NCBI GenBank assembly: GCA_944385265.1
Contig: CALWWO010000111.1
Coordinates: forward strand, 1 to 5,477
Direction: 5' to 3'
From: an uncultured Oscillospiraceae bacterium
Lineage (GTDB): Bacteria; Bacillota_A; Clostridia; Oscillospirales; Oscillospiraceae
Length of the DNA: 5,477 nt
In this document: piece after piece, positions 1 through 5,403 of the stretch
Layout of the letters: each line of letters starts with the position of its first letter
Numbering within the stretch: position 1 is the stretch's first letter
Position numbers and translations under genes: made by a program
The notes under the pieces: model-generated
The model's input: only the letters and a program-made list of their open reading frames with translations
What the model was told of the DNA's origin: nothing
Databases searched by the model: none

Positions 1-19
1 AGAATGCTCCGTAATCTCT

Positions 20-48
20 TTGCGTTTTGCGCTGATATATGGTATCTT
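20..48 (+). promoter_or_regulatory. Possible weak promoter upstream of rlmD
   Basis: A TTGCGT hexamer at 20-25 and a TATCTT hexamer at 43-48 are separated by 17 bp, the preferred sigma-70/SigA spacing. Each matches the consensus at four of six positions. The surrounding leader is AT-rich and the rlmD start lies about 45 bp further on. No operator or riboswitch fold is evident. The match is only moderate and could be chance; transcription may also enter from a gene left of the window. Confidence 0.3.
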
Positions 49-93
49 TTAAATAATAGTTAAGCGGCGGTTTTACCGTTTGAGGGGATATAA

Positions 94-1551
94 ATGGAAG
101 ATTTAGTGAAAAACAGTATACACACCGTGACCATTGCGGGCTACTCGCACGACGGGGCGGGTATCGCTCGGGTAAACGGCAAGGTCGTGTTCGTAAAAAA
201 CGCACTCGACGGCGAGGTGTGTTCCGTTAAAATACTCAAATCGGCGAAAAGCGCCACCTATGCAAAGATAGAACATATCATCTCCCCGTCGCCGCACCGC
301 GTATCCCCTGTCTGCCCCGTATTCGGCAAATGCGGCGGGTGCGGTCTTATGCACATGGACTATGAAGAGGAGCTGCGCTTCAAAAAAAGCCGTGTACAGG
401 ACGCTCTGCGCCGTATCGGCGGCGTTGATATCGAGCTTGAGGGCATCGTCGGCGCTGATGAGGACGGCATTTTAAACTACCGCAACAAGGCGATCTTCGC
501 AGTCGGGAAAGACTGCAGGGGCAATGCTGTAACGGGATTTTTCCGCCGTCGCAGCCATGATATAATCCCTGTAGGGAGCTGCCATATCCAATCCGCGCAG
601 TCAAACAGCGCAGCAGAAGCCGTAAGGCGGTGGATGGATAAATACCGCATCCCCGCGTATGACGAGACGGAGAGGACGGGCGTCGTCCGCCACGTTTTCT
701 GCAGGTGCGGTAAGGTGTCGGGAGAGCTTCAGGTCGTTATCGTGAGTTTTGCGCCGAGCCTTCCGCATACGGGCGAGCTTATCGAAGAAATACGCGCCGC
801 GTGTCCGGAGGTTTCGAGCATTGTTTTAAACATAAACAAAACGGCGGGTAATACGGTCCTCGCCGGTGAATTTATAACGCTCTGGGGCAGTAACAATATC
901 AGCGATACGCTCTGCGGGATAGAATATTCCCTCTCCCCCATGTCGTTTTATCAGATAAACCACGATCAGGCGGAGCGCCTCTACAACGCCGCCGCCGAAT
1001 TTGCGGCGCTTACGGGGCGTGAGACTGTCCTTGACCTGTACTGCGGCACGGGGACGATAACTCTCCGCCTTGCGCGCGACGCCATGCGAATTGTCGGCGC
1101 AGAAATCGTAGAGAGCGCGGTGGACGACGCGCGCGAAAACGCGCGGCGAAACGGCGTAAAAAACGCCGAATTTATCTGCGCCGACGCGTCTCGTGCGGCA
1201 AAGGAGCTGCTGTCACGCGGACTTTCTCCCGATGTTATAGTCGTCGACCCTCCACGGAAAGGTCTTGCGCCGGACGTTATCGAAACTATCGCCGCGATGG
1301 CGCCGGACCGCGTCGTCTATGTCTCGTGCGACCCGGCGACGGCTGCGCGCGACGTCAAGATATTTGCGAGTCTGGGCTACCGCACCGCGCGCGCCCTCGC
1401 CGTCGATATGTTCCCGCGGACGGAACATGTGGAATCAATTCTGTTTTTGGAAAGGGAAAAGGTCGATGGTGAGGAAAGCTTCCTGCCAAACGAGACAACG
1501 GGCGATGCGGTTATCTCACTTTCCTGCAAAGAGGAGAATCTCGATGAATAA
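94..1551 (+). CDS. rlmD: 23S rRNA (uracil-C5)-methyltransferase, RlmD/RlmCD (RumA/TrmA) family
   Basis: Cytoplasmic enzyme that transfers a methyl group from S-adenosylmethionine to C5 of uridine in 23S rRNA. Firmicute members often modify both the U747 and U1939 equivalents, so RlmCD may be the truer name. The 485 residues show an N-terminal TRAM RNA-binding domain (about 7-62), then the 4Fe-4S ligands C74, C80, C83 and C163. The SAM-binding motif VLDLYCGTGT starts at 312, DPPRKG lies at 385-390, the catalytic nucleophile is C412 in YVSCDPA, and E447 in EHVES is the likely general base. GAGGGG at 82-87, 6 nt upstream, supports the ATG at 94. Two oddities stand out: extra cysteines C203 and C205, and about 30 acidic, polar residues (456-485) beyond the point where E. 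coli RumA ends. The stop overlaps the next gene by 8 nt. The family call is very secure; the exact target uridine is not. Confidence 0.95.
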   Translation: MEDLVKNSIHTVTIAGYSHDGAGIARVNGKVVFVKNALDGEVCSVKILKSAKSATYAKIEHIISPSPHRVSPVCPVFGKCGGCGLMHMDYEEELRFKKSRVQDALRRIGGVDIELEGIVGADEDGILNYRNKAIFAVGKDCRGNAVTGFFRRRSHDIIPVGSCHIQSAQSNSAAEAVRRWMDKYRIPAYDETERTGVVRHVFCRCGKVSGELQVVIVSFAPSLPHTGELIEEIRAACPEVSSIVLNINKTAGNTVLAGEFITLWGSNNISDTLCGIEYSLSPMSFYQINHDQAERLYNAAAEFAALTGRETVLDLYCGTGTITLRLARDAMRIVGAEIVESAVDDARENARRNGVKNAEFICADASRAAKELLSRGLSPDVIVVDPPRKGLAPDVIETIAAMAPDRVVYVSCDPATAARDVKIFASLGYRTARALAVDMFPRTEHVESILFLEREKVDGEESFLPNETTGDAVISLSCKEENLDE

Positions 1552-2329
1552 AACATTGTTGAATAAAGCCCCAGATGAAATGCCGAAGGATATTCGTAAC
1601 TTCATATCTACGGCAAATATTTATGATAGTTCCTGCTCATCTGAAGCAAAAGTATATTTCGTTGACAGGGATAATGGGTACTATTTGAAGCGCGCGGGCA
1701 AAGGAATGCTAGAAAAAGAATTCAAAATGACAGAATATTTTTACTTTAAGGGGCTTGGCGCAAAGGTGTTGAACTATGTCTCGCATGACTGCGATTGGCT
1801 TTTAACAACCGCCGTTATAGGGAATGATTGCATACACGAGGAGTACCTCATGTATCCCGAGCGCTTATGTGACACCATTGCGTACGAATTAAGAAAACTG
1901 CACGAAACAGATTACACCGGCTGCCCGGTGCAGGACAGGACGGCAGAATACCTTGCCGGGGCTGAGAAGAACTATCATATGGGCAATTATGATAAATCCC
2001 GTTTCCCCGACAGTTTTGGCTACCGCACGGCAAAGGAAGCCCATGACGTCCTGATTGCAGGGAAAGGAGCCCTGAAAAGCAAGGTCCTGCTTCATGGCGA
2101 CTATTGTCTGCCTAATATTATTCTTGACGACTGGAAGCTGTCCGGATTCGTTGACGTTGGCTGCGGCGGCATTGGCGACAGACATATAGATATCTTTTGG
2201 GGAGTTTGGACGCTTTGGTTTAATTTGAAAACGAATAAGTATCGCGAGCGTTTTCTTGACGCATATGGAAGGGATAAGGCAGACGGGGCAATACTCAAAA
2301 TCGTTGCGGCGGCTGAAGTATTTGGTTAA
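1544..2329 (+). CDS. APH(3')-like aminoglycoside O-phosphotransferase family protein
   Basis: A 261-residue protein, about the length of APH(3')-IIIa (264), with the bilobal kinase-like fold of antibiotic phosphotransferases. Visible elements are a nucleotide-loop region around 31-42, the ATP-contacting lysine K49 in YYLK, the partner glutamate E59, the catalytic-loop motif HGDYCLPN (H184, catalytic D186, N191), and the metal-binding aspartate D204 in GFVDVG followed by GDRHID (211-216). All key kinase residues are present, so the protein looks active. By family it would phosphorylate the 3'-hydroxyl of kanamycin/neomycin-type aminoglycosides using ATP; the true substrate cannot be read from the sequence. 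The start at 1544 is chosen because GAGGAG (1531-1536) sits 7 nt upstream and the kinase fold begins just after it. The reading frame is open further upstream, but only through rlmD. The ATG is inside the rlmD 3' end (8-nt overlap), implying coupling. The first 200 bases are about 37% GC against about 62% in rlmD, suggesting acquisition. Confidence 0.85.
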   Translation: MNKTLLNKAPDEMPKDIRNFISTANIYDSSCSSEAKVYFVDRDNGYYLKRAGKGMLEKEFKMTEYFYFKGLGAKVLNYVSHDCDWLLTTAVIGNDCIHEEYLMYPERLCDTIAYELRKLHETDYTGCPVQDRTAEYLAGAEKNYHMGNYDKSRFPDSFGYRTAKEAHDVLIAGKGALKSKVLLHGDYCLPNIILDDWKLSGFVDVGCGGIGDRHIDIFWGVWTLWFNLKTNKYRERFLDAYGRDKADGAILKIVAAAEVFG

Positions 2330-2406
2330 GCGCCCTGAAACAGTTAAAAAACGAAATCATTGTCGATGATATGATAGAGCAGCGATACTGGATCACGCTT
2401 GACTGA
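2317..2406 (+). pseudogene. Possible 3' remnant of an unidentified gene
   Basis: After the aph stop, another frame is open from 2317 to a TGA at 2404-2406. From 2329 it reads like ordinary protein, ending in DDMIEQRYWITLD. It has no start codon with a ribosome-binding site, and it overlaps the last codons of aph. I do not recognise the family. It could be the tail of a gene whose 5' part was lost when aph arrived, or simply a chance open frame of about 29 codons. The peptide-like composition is the only support. Confidence 0.2.
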
Positions 2407-2439
2407 TAATTCAGGCAGCGGCAAATTGTATATCATAGA

Positions 2440-2486
2440 AAGCGGCGGCGGAGTACGGCAGATCTCCGCCGCTGCTTATTTTATAT
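2440..2486 (+). terminator. Rho-independent terminator after the rlmD-aph unit
   Basis: Bases 2440-2453 and 2464-2477 form a 14-bp stem that is very GC-rich and contains a single G-U wobble. The loop is 10 nt (2454-2463). A T-rich run, TATTTTATAT, spans 2477-2486, beginning with the last stem base. The T tract is interrupted by A residues, so it is less than ideal, but the stem is strong. It separates the rlmD-aph transcript from the fatty-acid operon. The stem is nearly symmetric, but the T-rich run on the right favours + strand use. Confidence 0.8.
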
Positions 2487-2495
2487 GGAAAATTT

Positions 2496-2505
2496 CAAAA
2501 TTTTG
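2496..2505. promoter_or_regulatory. Perfect 10-bp palindrome CAAAATTTTG upstream of acpP
   Basis: CAAAATTTTG is identical to its reverse complement. It lies about 50 bp upstream of the acpP -10 box, where a dimeric regulator could bind. It does not match the FapR operator as I know it. It loosely resembles the A/T-rich palindromes bound by MarR-type FabT regulators, but the match is not good enough to name. In an AT-rich spacer a palindrome of this length can occur by chance. Confidence 0.25.
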
Positions 2506-2548
2506 GAACGCAGAAGGAACCCTGCAGGAATTTTCGCGGAACTTTCAA
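2505..2548 (+). repeat. Four 11-nt-spaced GGAA(C/T) units upstream of the acpP -10 box
   Basis: GGAAC at 2505, GGAAC at 2516, GGAAT at 2527 and GGAAC at 2538 start exactly 11 nt apart, about one DNA helical turn, so all four lie on the same face. The six bases between the units are not conserved. The array ends 4 nt before the TATAAT box and covers the -35 region, where no good -35 hexamer is visible. This arrangement suits a regulator binding repeated sites along one DNA face. It is read directly from the sequence; the regulatory role is inference. Confidence 0.4.
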
Positions 2549-2558
2549 TTTGTATAAT
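2530..2558 (+). promoter_or_regulatory. Promoter of the acpP-fab operon
   Basis: A perfect SigA -10 hexamer TATAAT lies at 2553-2558, preceded by TG at 2551-2552, although a canonical extended -10 needs one base between TG and the hexamer. The -35 window (about 2530-2536) reads ATTTTCG and resembles TTGACA poorly. Transcription would begin near 2564-2566, giving a leader of about 49 nt. The strong -10 with a weak -35 fits a promoter that depends on an activator or is otherwise regulated. Confidence 0.65.
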
Positions 2559-2598
2559 TAATTTCGGCAAGTTTTTAAATTGCTTGCCGGAAATTTAA
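2558..2598 (+). promoter_or_regulatory. Imperfect palindrome / 5'-terminal hairpin in the acpP leader
   Basis: CGGCAAG (2565-2571) pairs with CTTGCCG (2583-2589) across an 11-nt loop. Beyond a one-base bulge at 2590, AATTT (2560-2564) pairs with AAATT (2591-2595), and after a second bulge TT (2558-2559) pairs with AA (2597-2598). The element starts at the end of the -10 box and stops just before the Shine-Dalgarno GGAGGG (2600-2605). As DNA it sits where a repressor would block initiation. As RNA the 7-bp stem would begin almost at the predicted first nucleotide. There is no T-run after it, so it is not an attenuator-type terminator. Confidence 0.5.
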
Positions 2599-2613
2599 TG
2601 GAGGGATATTATC

Positions 2614-2835
2614 ATGTACTTTAACTCTATCGCCAAAATCGTTTCGGAGCGCACAGGCTGCGACATCTCCGATATAAAGCCCGAGAGCAAATTTTCAGAA
2701 CTCGGCATCGATTCTCTCGACACAGTGGAGCTCTTGATGAGCCTTGAGGATGAGATCGGTATTGAAATCGAACTTGATCAGAAAGTTGAAACGATCGACG
2801 ATCTGGATAAATTTATTCAGAGTAAGCAGGGCTAA
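2614..2835 (+). CDS. acpP: Acyl carrier protein
   Basis: Small acidic cytoplasmic protein that carries growing acyl chains as thioesters on a 4'-phosphopantetheine arm. Its 73 residues are typical for the family. The attachment serine is S34 in the motif GIDSLDTVEL, at the start of helix II, followed by the acidic recognition helix rich in Glu and Asp (EDEIGIEIE around 45-53) that docks with Fab enzymes. The start at 2614 has a strong Shine-Dalgarno GGAGGG (2600-2605) with an 8-nt spacer. It is the first gene of the operon, directly behind the promoter and leader palindrome, and fabK begins 2 nt after its stop. The position at the head of a fab operon makes a fatty-acid ACP far more likely than a polyketide or D-alanine carrier protein. 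fabH, which often precedes acpP in Clostridia, is absent here. Confidence 0.95.
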   Translation: MYFNSIAKIVSERTGCDISDIKPESKFSELGIDSLDTVELLMSLEDEIGIEIELDQKVETIDDLDKFIQSKQG

Positions 2836-2837
2836 CT

Positions 2838-3782
2838 ATGATCAGATCGGCAATTTGCGAGATGCTCGGCATCGAATACCCTGTATTTCAGGGCGGCATG
2901 GCGTGGATAGCTGACGGTAAGCTCGCCGCCGCCGTATCAAACGGCGGCGGTCTGGGTATTATTGCAGCGGGGAACGCCCCTGCCGACTACGTTAAGGATC
3001 AGATAAAGATTGCGAGATCTATTACCGATAAGCCTATCGGAGTAAATATCATGCTGCTCAGTCCCTTTGCGGACGAAGTAGCGAAAACCGTTATTGACGA
3101 AAAGATCGAGGTAGTGACAACGGGCGCCGGCAATCCCTCAAAATATATCAAGGAATGGCTTTCAGCAGGTATCAAGGTCATCCCTGTCGTCGCCTCCGTC
3201 GCTATGGCAAAGCTTATGACGAGACTCGGCGCCTCCGCTCTGATCGCAGAGGGAGGAGAGAGCGGCGGTCATGTGGGAGAGCTTACGACTATCGTACTCG
3301 TCCCGCAGATATGCGACGCGACCACTCTCCCCGTCATCGCCGCCGGCGGAATCGCAGACGGCAGAGGCGTCGCCGCAGCCTTTGTGCTGGGCGCTCAGGG
3401 CGTTCAGATGGGCACGCGCTTTTTGAGCGCATATGAATGCTCTATCCACCCCGCATATAAGGAAAAGATATTGAAAGCGACCGACCTTTGCACGATGGTG
3501 ACAGGCAAGCGCCTCGGTCACCCGGTCCGCAGCCTCCGCACGCAGTTTTCGCGCAATTACGCGAAGGCGGAATACGGCGGTATGCCGGATGATGAGCTTG
3601 AGGGACTCGCCACCGGCGCTTTGAGACTTGCCGTACAGGAGGGCGACAACGAAAGGGGCTGTTTCCTTTCAGGGCAGATCGCCTCAATAGTGAAAAAAGA
3701 GCAGCCTGCTGCAGAAATCATCAAGGAGGTCATGGAGGAGGCTGAGCCTATTCTCCTGAAAGCGTCGCAATGGGTAAAATAG
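2838..3782 (+). CDS. fabK: Enoyl-[acyl-carrier-protein] reductase II (FMN-dependent)
   Basis: Flavoprotein of the nitronate monooxygenase-like TIM-barrel family that reduces trans-2-enoyl-ACP to acyl-ACP, the last step of each elongation cycle, using NAD(P)H and FMN. The 314 residues match the usual FabK length. Seen in order: the N-terminal PVFQGGM segment (15-21), the GGGLG turn (36-40), the conserved AEGGESGGHVGE stretch (137-148) with the likely catalytic H145, the phosphate-binding AAGGIADGRG (168-177), and QMGTRF (190-195). Unlike FabI it has no Rossmann SDR fold. FabK enzymes are known to be intrinsically insensitive to triclosan, so the host may be too if no FabI exists elsewhere. The ATG follows the acpP stop by 2 nt and lacks a strong dedicated ribosome-binding site apart from AGCAGG within acpP, suggesting coupling. 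The 3' end overlaps fabD by 13 nt. Confidence 0.95.
   Translation: MIRSAICEMLGIEYPVFQGGMAWIADGKLAAAVSNGGGLGIIAAGNAPADYVKDQIKIARSITDKPIGVNIMLLSPFADEVAKTVIDEKIEVVTTGAGNPSKYIKEWLSAGIKVIPVVASVAMAKLMTRLGASALIAEGGESGGHVGELTTIVLVPQICDATTLPVIAAGGIADGRGVAAAFVLGAQGVQMGTRFLSAYECSIHPAYKEKILKATDLCTMVTGKRLGHPVRSLRTQFSRNYAKAEYGGMPDDELEGLATGALRLAVQEGDNERGCFLSGQIASIVKKEQPAAEIIKEVMEEAEPILLKASQWVK
3723..3757 (+). promoter_or_regulatory. Internal perfect Shine-Dalgarno and short stem before fabD
   Basis: AAGGAGGT at 3723-3730 is a full 8-base complement of the 16S rRNA 3' tail, and a second purine run, GGAGGAGG, lies at 3734-3741. Both are inside the fabK coding sequence, about 39 and 28 nt before the fabD ATG, too far for normal initiation. 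AGGAG (3736-3740) can pair with CTCCT (3753-3757). They could act as a ribosome standby or pausing site for fabD, or merely reflect Lys-Glu-Val and Glu-Glu-Ala codons. Confidence 0.25.
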
Positions 3783-4669
3783 CATTTGTTTTTTCAGGTC
3801 AGGGTGACCAGTATCCCGGAATGGGAAAGGAACTTTACGACAAATATCCCGCCGCGAGGGCGGTTTATGAGATGTGCGACAGGCTGCGTCCCGGTACGTC
3901 GCGTCAGTGCTTTGAGGGAACAGATGAGGAGCTGAAAGAGACGCGCAATACTCAGCCCTGTCTTTTTGCGACAGAGCTGGCTGCAGCCTCCGTGCTGATG
4001 GAAAAAGGCGTAAAACCGGATGCTGCTTCCGGTTTCTCGCTCGGAGAAGTCGCAGCGGCAACCGTATGCGGCATGTTCGACAACGAAACAGGCTTTCGCC
4101 TCGTGTGCAAGCGCGGCGAGCTTATGCAAAATGAATCTGAAAAATTTGACACCTCGATGGCTGCCGTCGTAAAACTGCCGCCCGACGAGGTGCAGCGGAT
4201 ATGTGACAAATACGACGGGATATACCCTGTAAATTTCAACTGCCCCGGGCAGATAACCGTCTCCGGTCTTTCGTCTCAGATGCCGGATTTCTCGGCTGAC
4301 GTAAAAGCAGCCGGCGGAAGAGCGCTCCCTCTCAAGGTACGCGGCGCTTTCCACTCCCCGTTTATGAACGGCGCTGCAGCGGCGTTTGCAGAGGAGCTGG
4401 GCAAGGTCAGCTTTAAAGCAGTTAGTATCCCGCTCTATTCAAACATGACGGCGGAGCTCTATACGGATGATGCGGCGGAGCTGCTCTCAAAGCAGATATG
4501 CTCGCCCGTGCAGTGGGAAAAAATAATCAGAAACATGATAGCCGCCGGCGTCGATACGTTTATCGAGATCGGTCCCGGCAAGACGCTTACAAATATGATA
4601 AGGAAGATCGACGGCAGCGTGAAGGCTGAAAACGCAGCTGAGTATTTGGCGGAGGTGGAAGCATGCTGA
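3770..4669 (+). CDS. fabD: Malonyl-CoA:ACP S-malonyltransferase
   Basis: Transfers malonyl groups from malonyl-CoA to ACP, supplying the two-carbon extender for FabF and FabH. The 299 residues equal a full-length single-domain acyltransferase. Visible residues are the N-terminal FSGQGDQYPGMG with Q11 of the oxyanion region, the nucleophile S90 in GFSLGE, R115 that binds the malonyl carboxylate, catalytic H195 in GAFHSPFM, Q248 in SPVQW, and the C-terminal GPGKTL (268-273). Residue 89 is Phe where E. coli has His (GHSLGE); the catalytic set is otherwise complete. The ATG at 3770 is chosen because the protein then begins exactly at the conserved KIAFVFSGQG strand. It overlaps fabK by 13 nt and has no Shine-Dalgarno at normal distance, so translation probably depends on ribosomes finishing fabK. 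Its stop overlaps fabG by 7 nt. Confidence 0.95.
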   Translation: MGKIAFVFSGQGDQYPGMGKELYDKYPAARAVYEMCDRLRPGTSRQCFEGTDEELKETRNTQPCLFATELAAASVLMEKGVKPDAASGFSLGEVAAATVCGMFDNETGFRLVCKRGELMQNESEKFDTSMAAVVKLPPDEVQRICDKYDGIYPVNFNCPGQITVSGLSSQMPDFSADVKAAGGRALPLKVRGAFHSPFMNGAAAAFAEELGKVSFKAVSIPLYSNMTAELYTDDAAELLSKQICSPVQWEKIIRNMIAAGVDTFIEIGPGKTLTNMIRKIDGSVKAENAAEYLAEVEAC

Positions 4670-5391
4670 AAGGAAAGGTCGCGATCGTTACGGGCGGCTC
4701 GCGCGGGATAGGCGAAGCTATCGCATATAAACTCGCCTCCCTTGGCGCAGATATCGCCGTTATTTACGCAGGTAGCGGCGAAGCCGCCGAAAAGGTGTGC
4801 GGCGAATGCGCCGAAAAATACTCTGTACGCGCGAGAGCATATAAGTGCGACGTATCCTCCTTTGCGCTTACGAAGGAGACCGTTGCGAAGATAAAGTCCG
4901 ATTTCGGCACGGCGCATATTTTAGTCAACAACGCCGGTATTACAAGAGACGGACTTGCGCCTATGATGAAAGAAGCGGATTTTGACGATGTTATCGCCGT
5001 AAATCTAAAGGGCGCTTTCAATATGATCCGCCACTGCTCCGGCATTTTTATAAGAAACCGCGAGGGGTGCATAATCAATATCACCTCTGTCGCCGGGCTC
5101 ACCGGCAACGCGGGACAGAGCAACTATTCCGCCTCAAAGGCGGGGCTTGTCGGTCTTACAAAATCCATCGCAAAAGAGCTCGCGCCGAAGGGCATACGCT
5201 GTAACGCCGTCGCTCCTGGATTTATCGAAACCGATATGACGGGCGGGCAGTCGGAAAATCCGCTGCTTAAAATGATCCCGCTTGGGACGATGGGAAAGCC
5301 CGAGGACGTGGCTGAGGCGGTCGCCTTTCTTGCGACTGCGAAATATATAACGGGCGAGGTGCTCCGCGTCGACGGGGGCATCGCCATATAA
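4663..5391 (+). CDS. fabG: 3-oxoacyl-[acyl-carrier-protein] reductase
   Basis: NADPH-dependent short-chain dehydrogenase that reduces 3-ketoacyl-ACP to 3-hydroxyacyl-ACP, the first reduction of the elongation cycle; it normally works as a tetramer. The 242 residues are standard for FabG. The cofactor motif TGGSRGIG is at 10-17, NNAG at 89-92, and the catalytic tetrad is N114, S142, Y155 and K159 (YSASK). PGFIETDM follows near 205, and the C-terminal GEVLRVDGG is the conserved family ending. GGAGGT (4651-4656) lies 6 nt before the ATG at 4663, inside the fabD 3' end. The neighbouring fab genes make FabG the clear choice over other SDR enzymes. I see no disruption or odd residue in the active site. 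Confidence 0.95.
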   Translation: MLKGKVAIVTGGSRGIGEAIAYKLASLGADIAVIYAGSGEAAEKVCGECAEKYSVRARAYKCDVSSFALTKETVAKIKSDFGTAHILVNNAGITRDGLAPMMKEADFDDVIAVNLKGAFNMIRHCSGIFIRNREGCIINITSVAGLTGNAGQSNYSASKAGLVGLTKSIAKELAPKGIRCNAVAPGFIETDMTGGQSENPLLKMIPLGTMGKPEDVAEAVAFLATAKYITGEVLRVDGGIAI

Positions 5392-5403
5392 GGAGAATCG
5401 TAT

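Noticed and set aside
1..63. A short open frame running from the left edge to TAA at 61-63, possibly the tail of an upstream gene.
   Set aside because: Only 20 codons, no recognisable motif, and another frame is open nearly as far; it cannot be told from non-coding leader.
1472..1484. Inverted repeat AGGAA-AGC-TTCCT inside the rlmD tail, considered as a terminator or insertion scar.
   Set aside because: Only 5 bp of stem with no T tract, within coding sequence; readily explained by chance.
1265..1543. In-frame upstream extension of the aph reading frame by 93 codons through the end of rlmD.
   Set aside because: The added sequence is Arg/Ser-rich and overlaps conserved rlmD motifs; the kinase fold and a good ribosome-binding site both point to the ATG at 1544.
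2521..2528. Perfect 8-bp palindrome CCTGCAGG upstream of acpP.
   Set aside because: Too short to stand out alone, and it overlaps the phased GGAA units, which explain the position better.
2330..2613. Search for insertion-sequence ends, attachment sites, tRNA genes or CRISPR repeats around aph.
   Set aside because: No transposase fragment, matched terminal inverted repeats, direct target duplication, tRNA-like fold or spaced repeat array was seen.
3794..4354. A 186-codon open frame on the minus strand opposite fabD.
   Set aside because: It lies antisense to a strongly conserved gene, its Cys/Arg/His-rich composition is typical of a shadow frame, and no promoter or ribosome-binding site is apparent.
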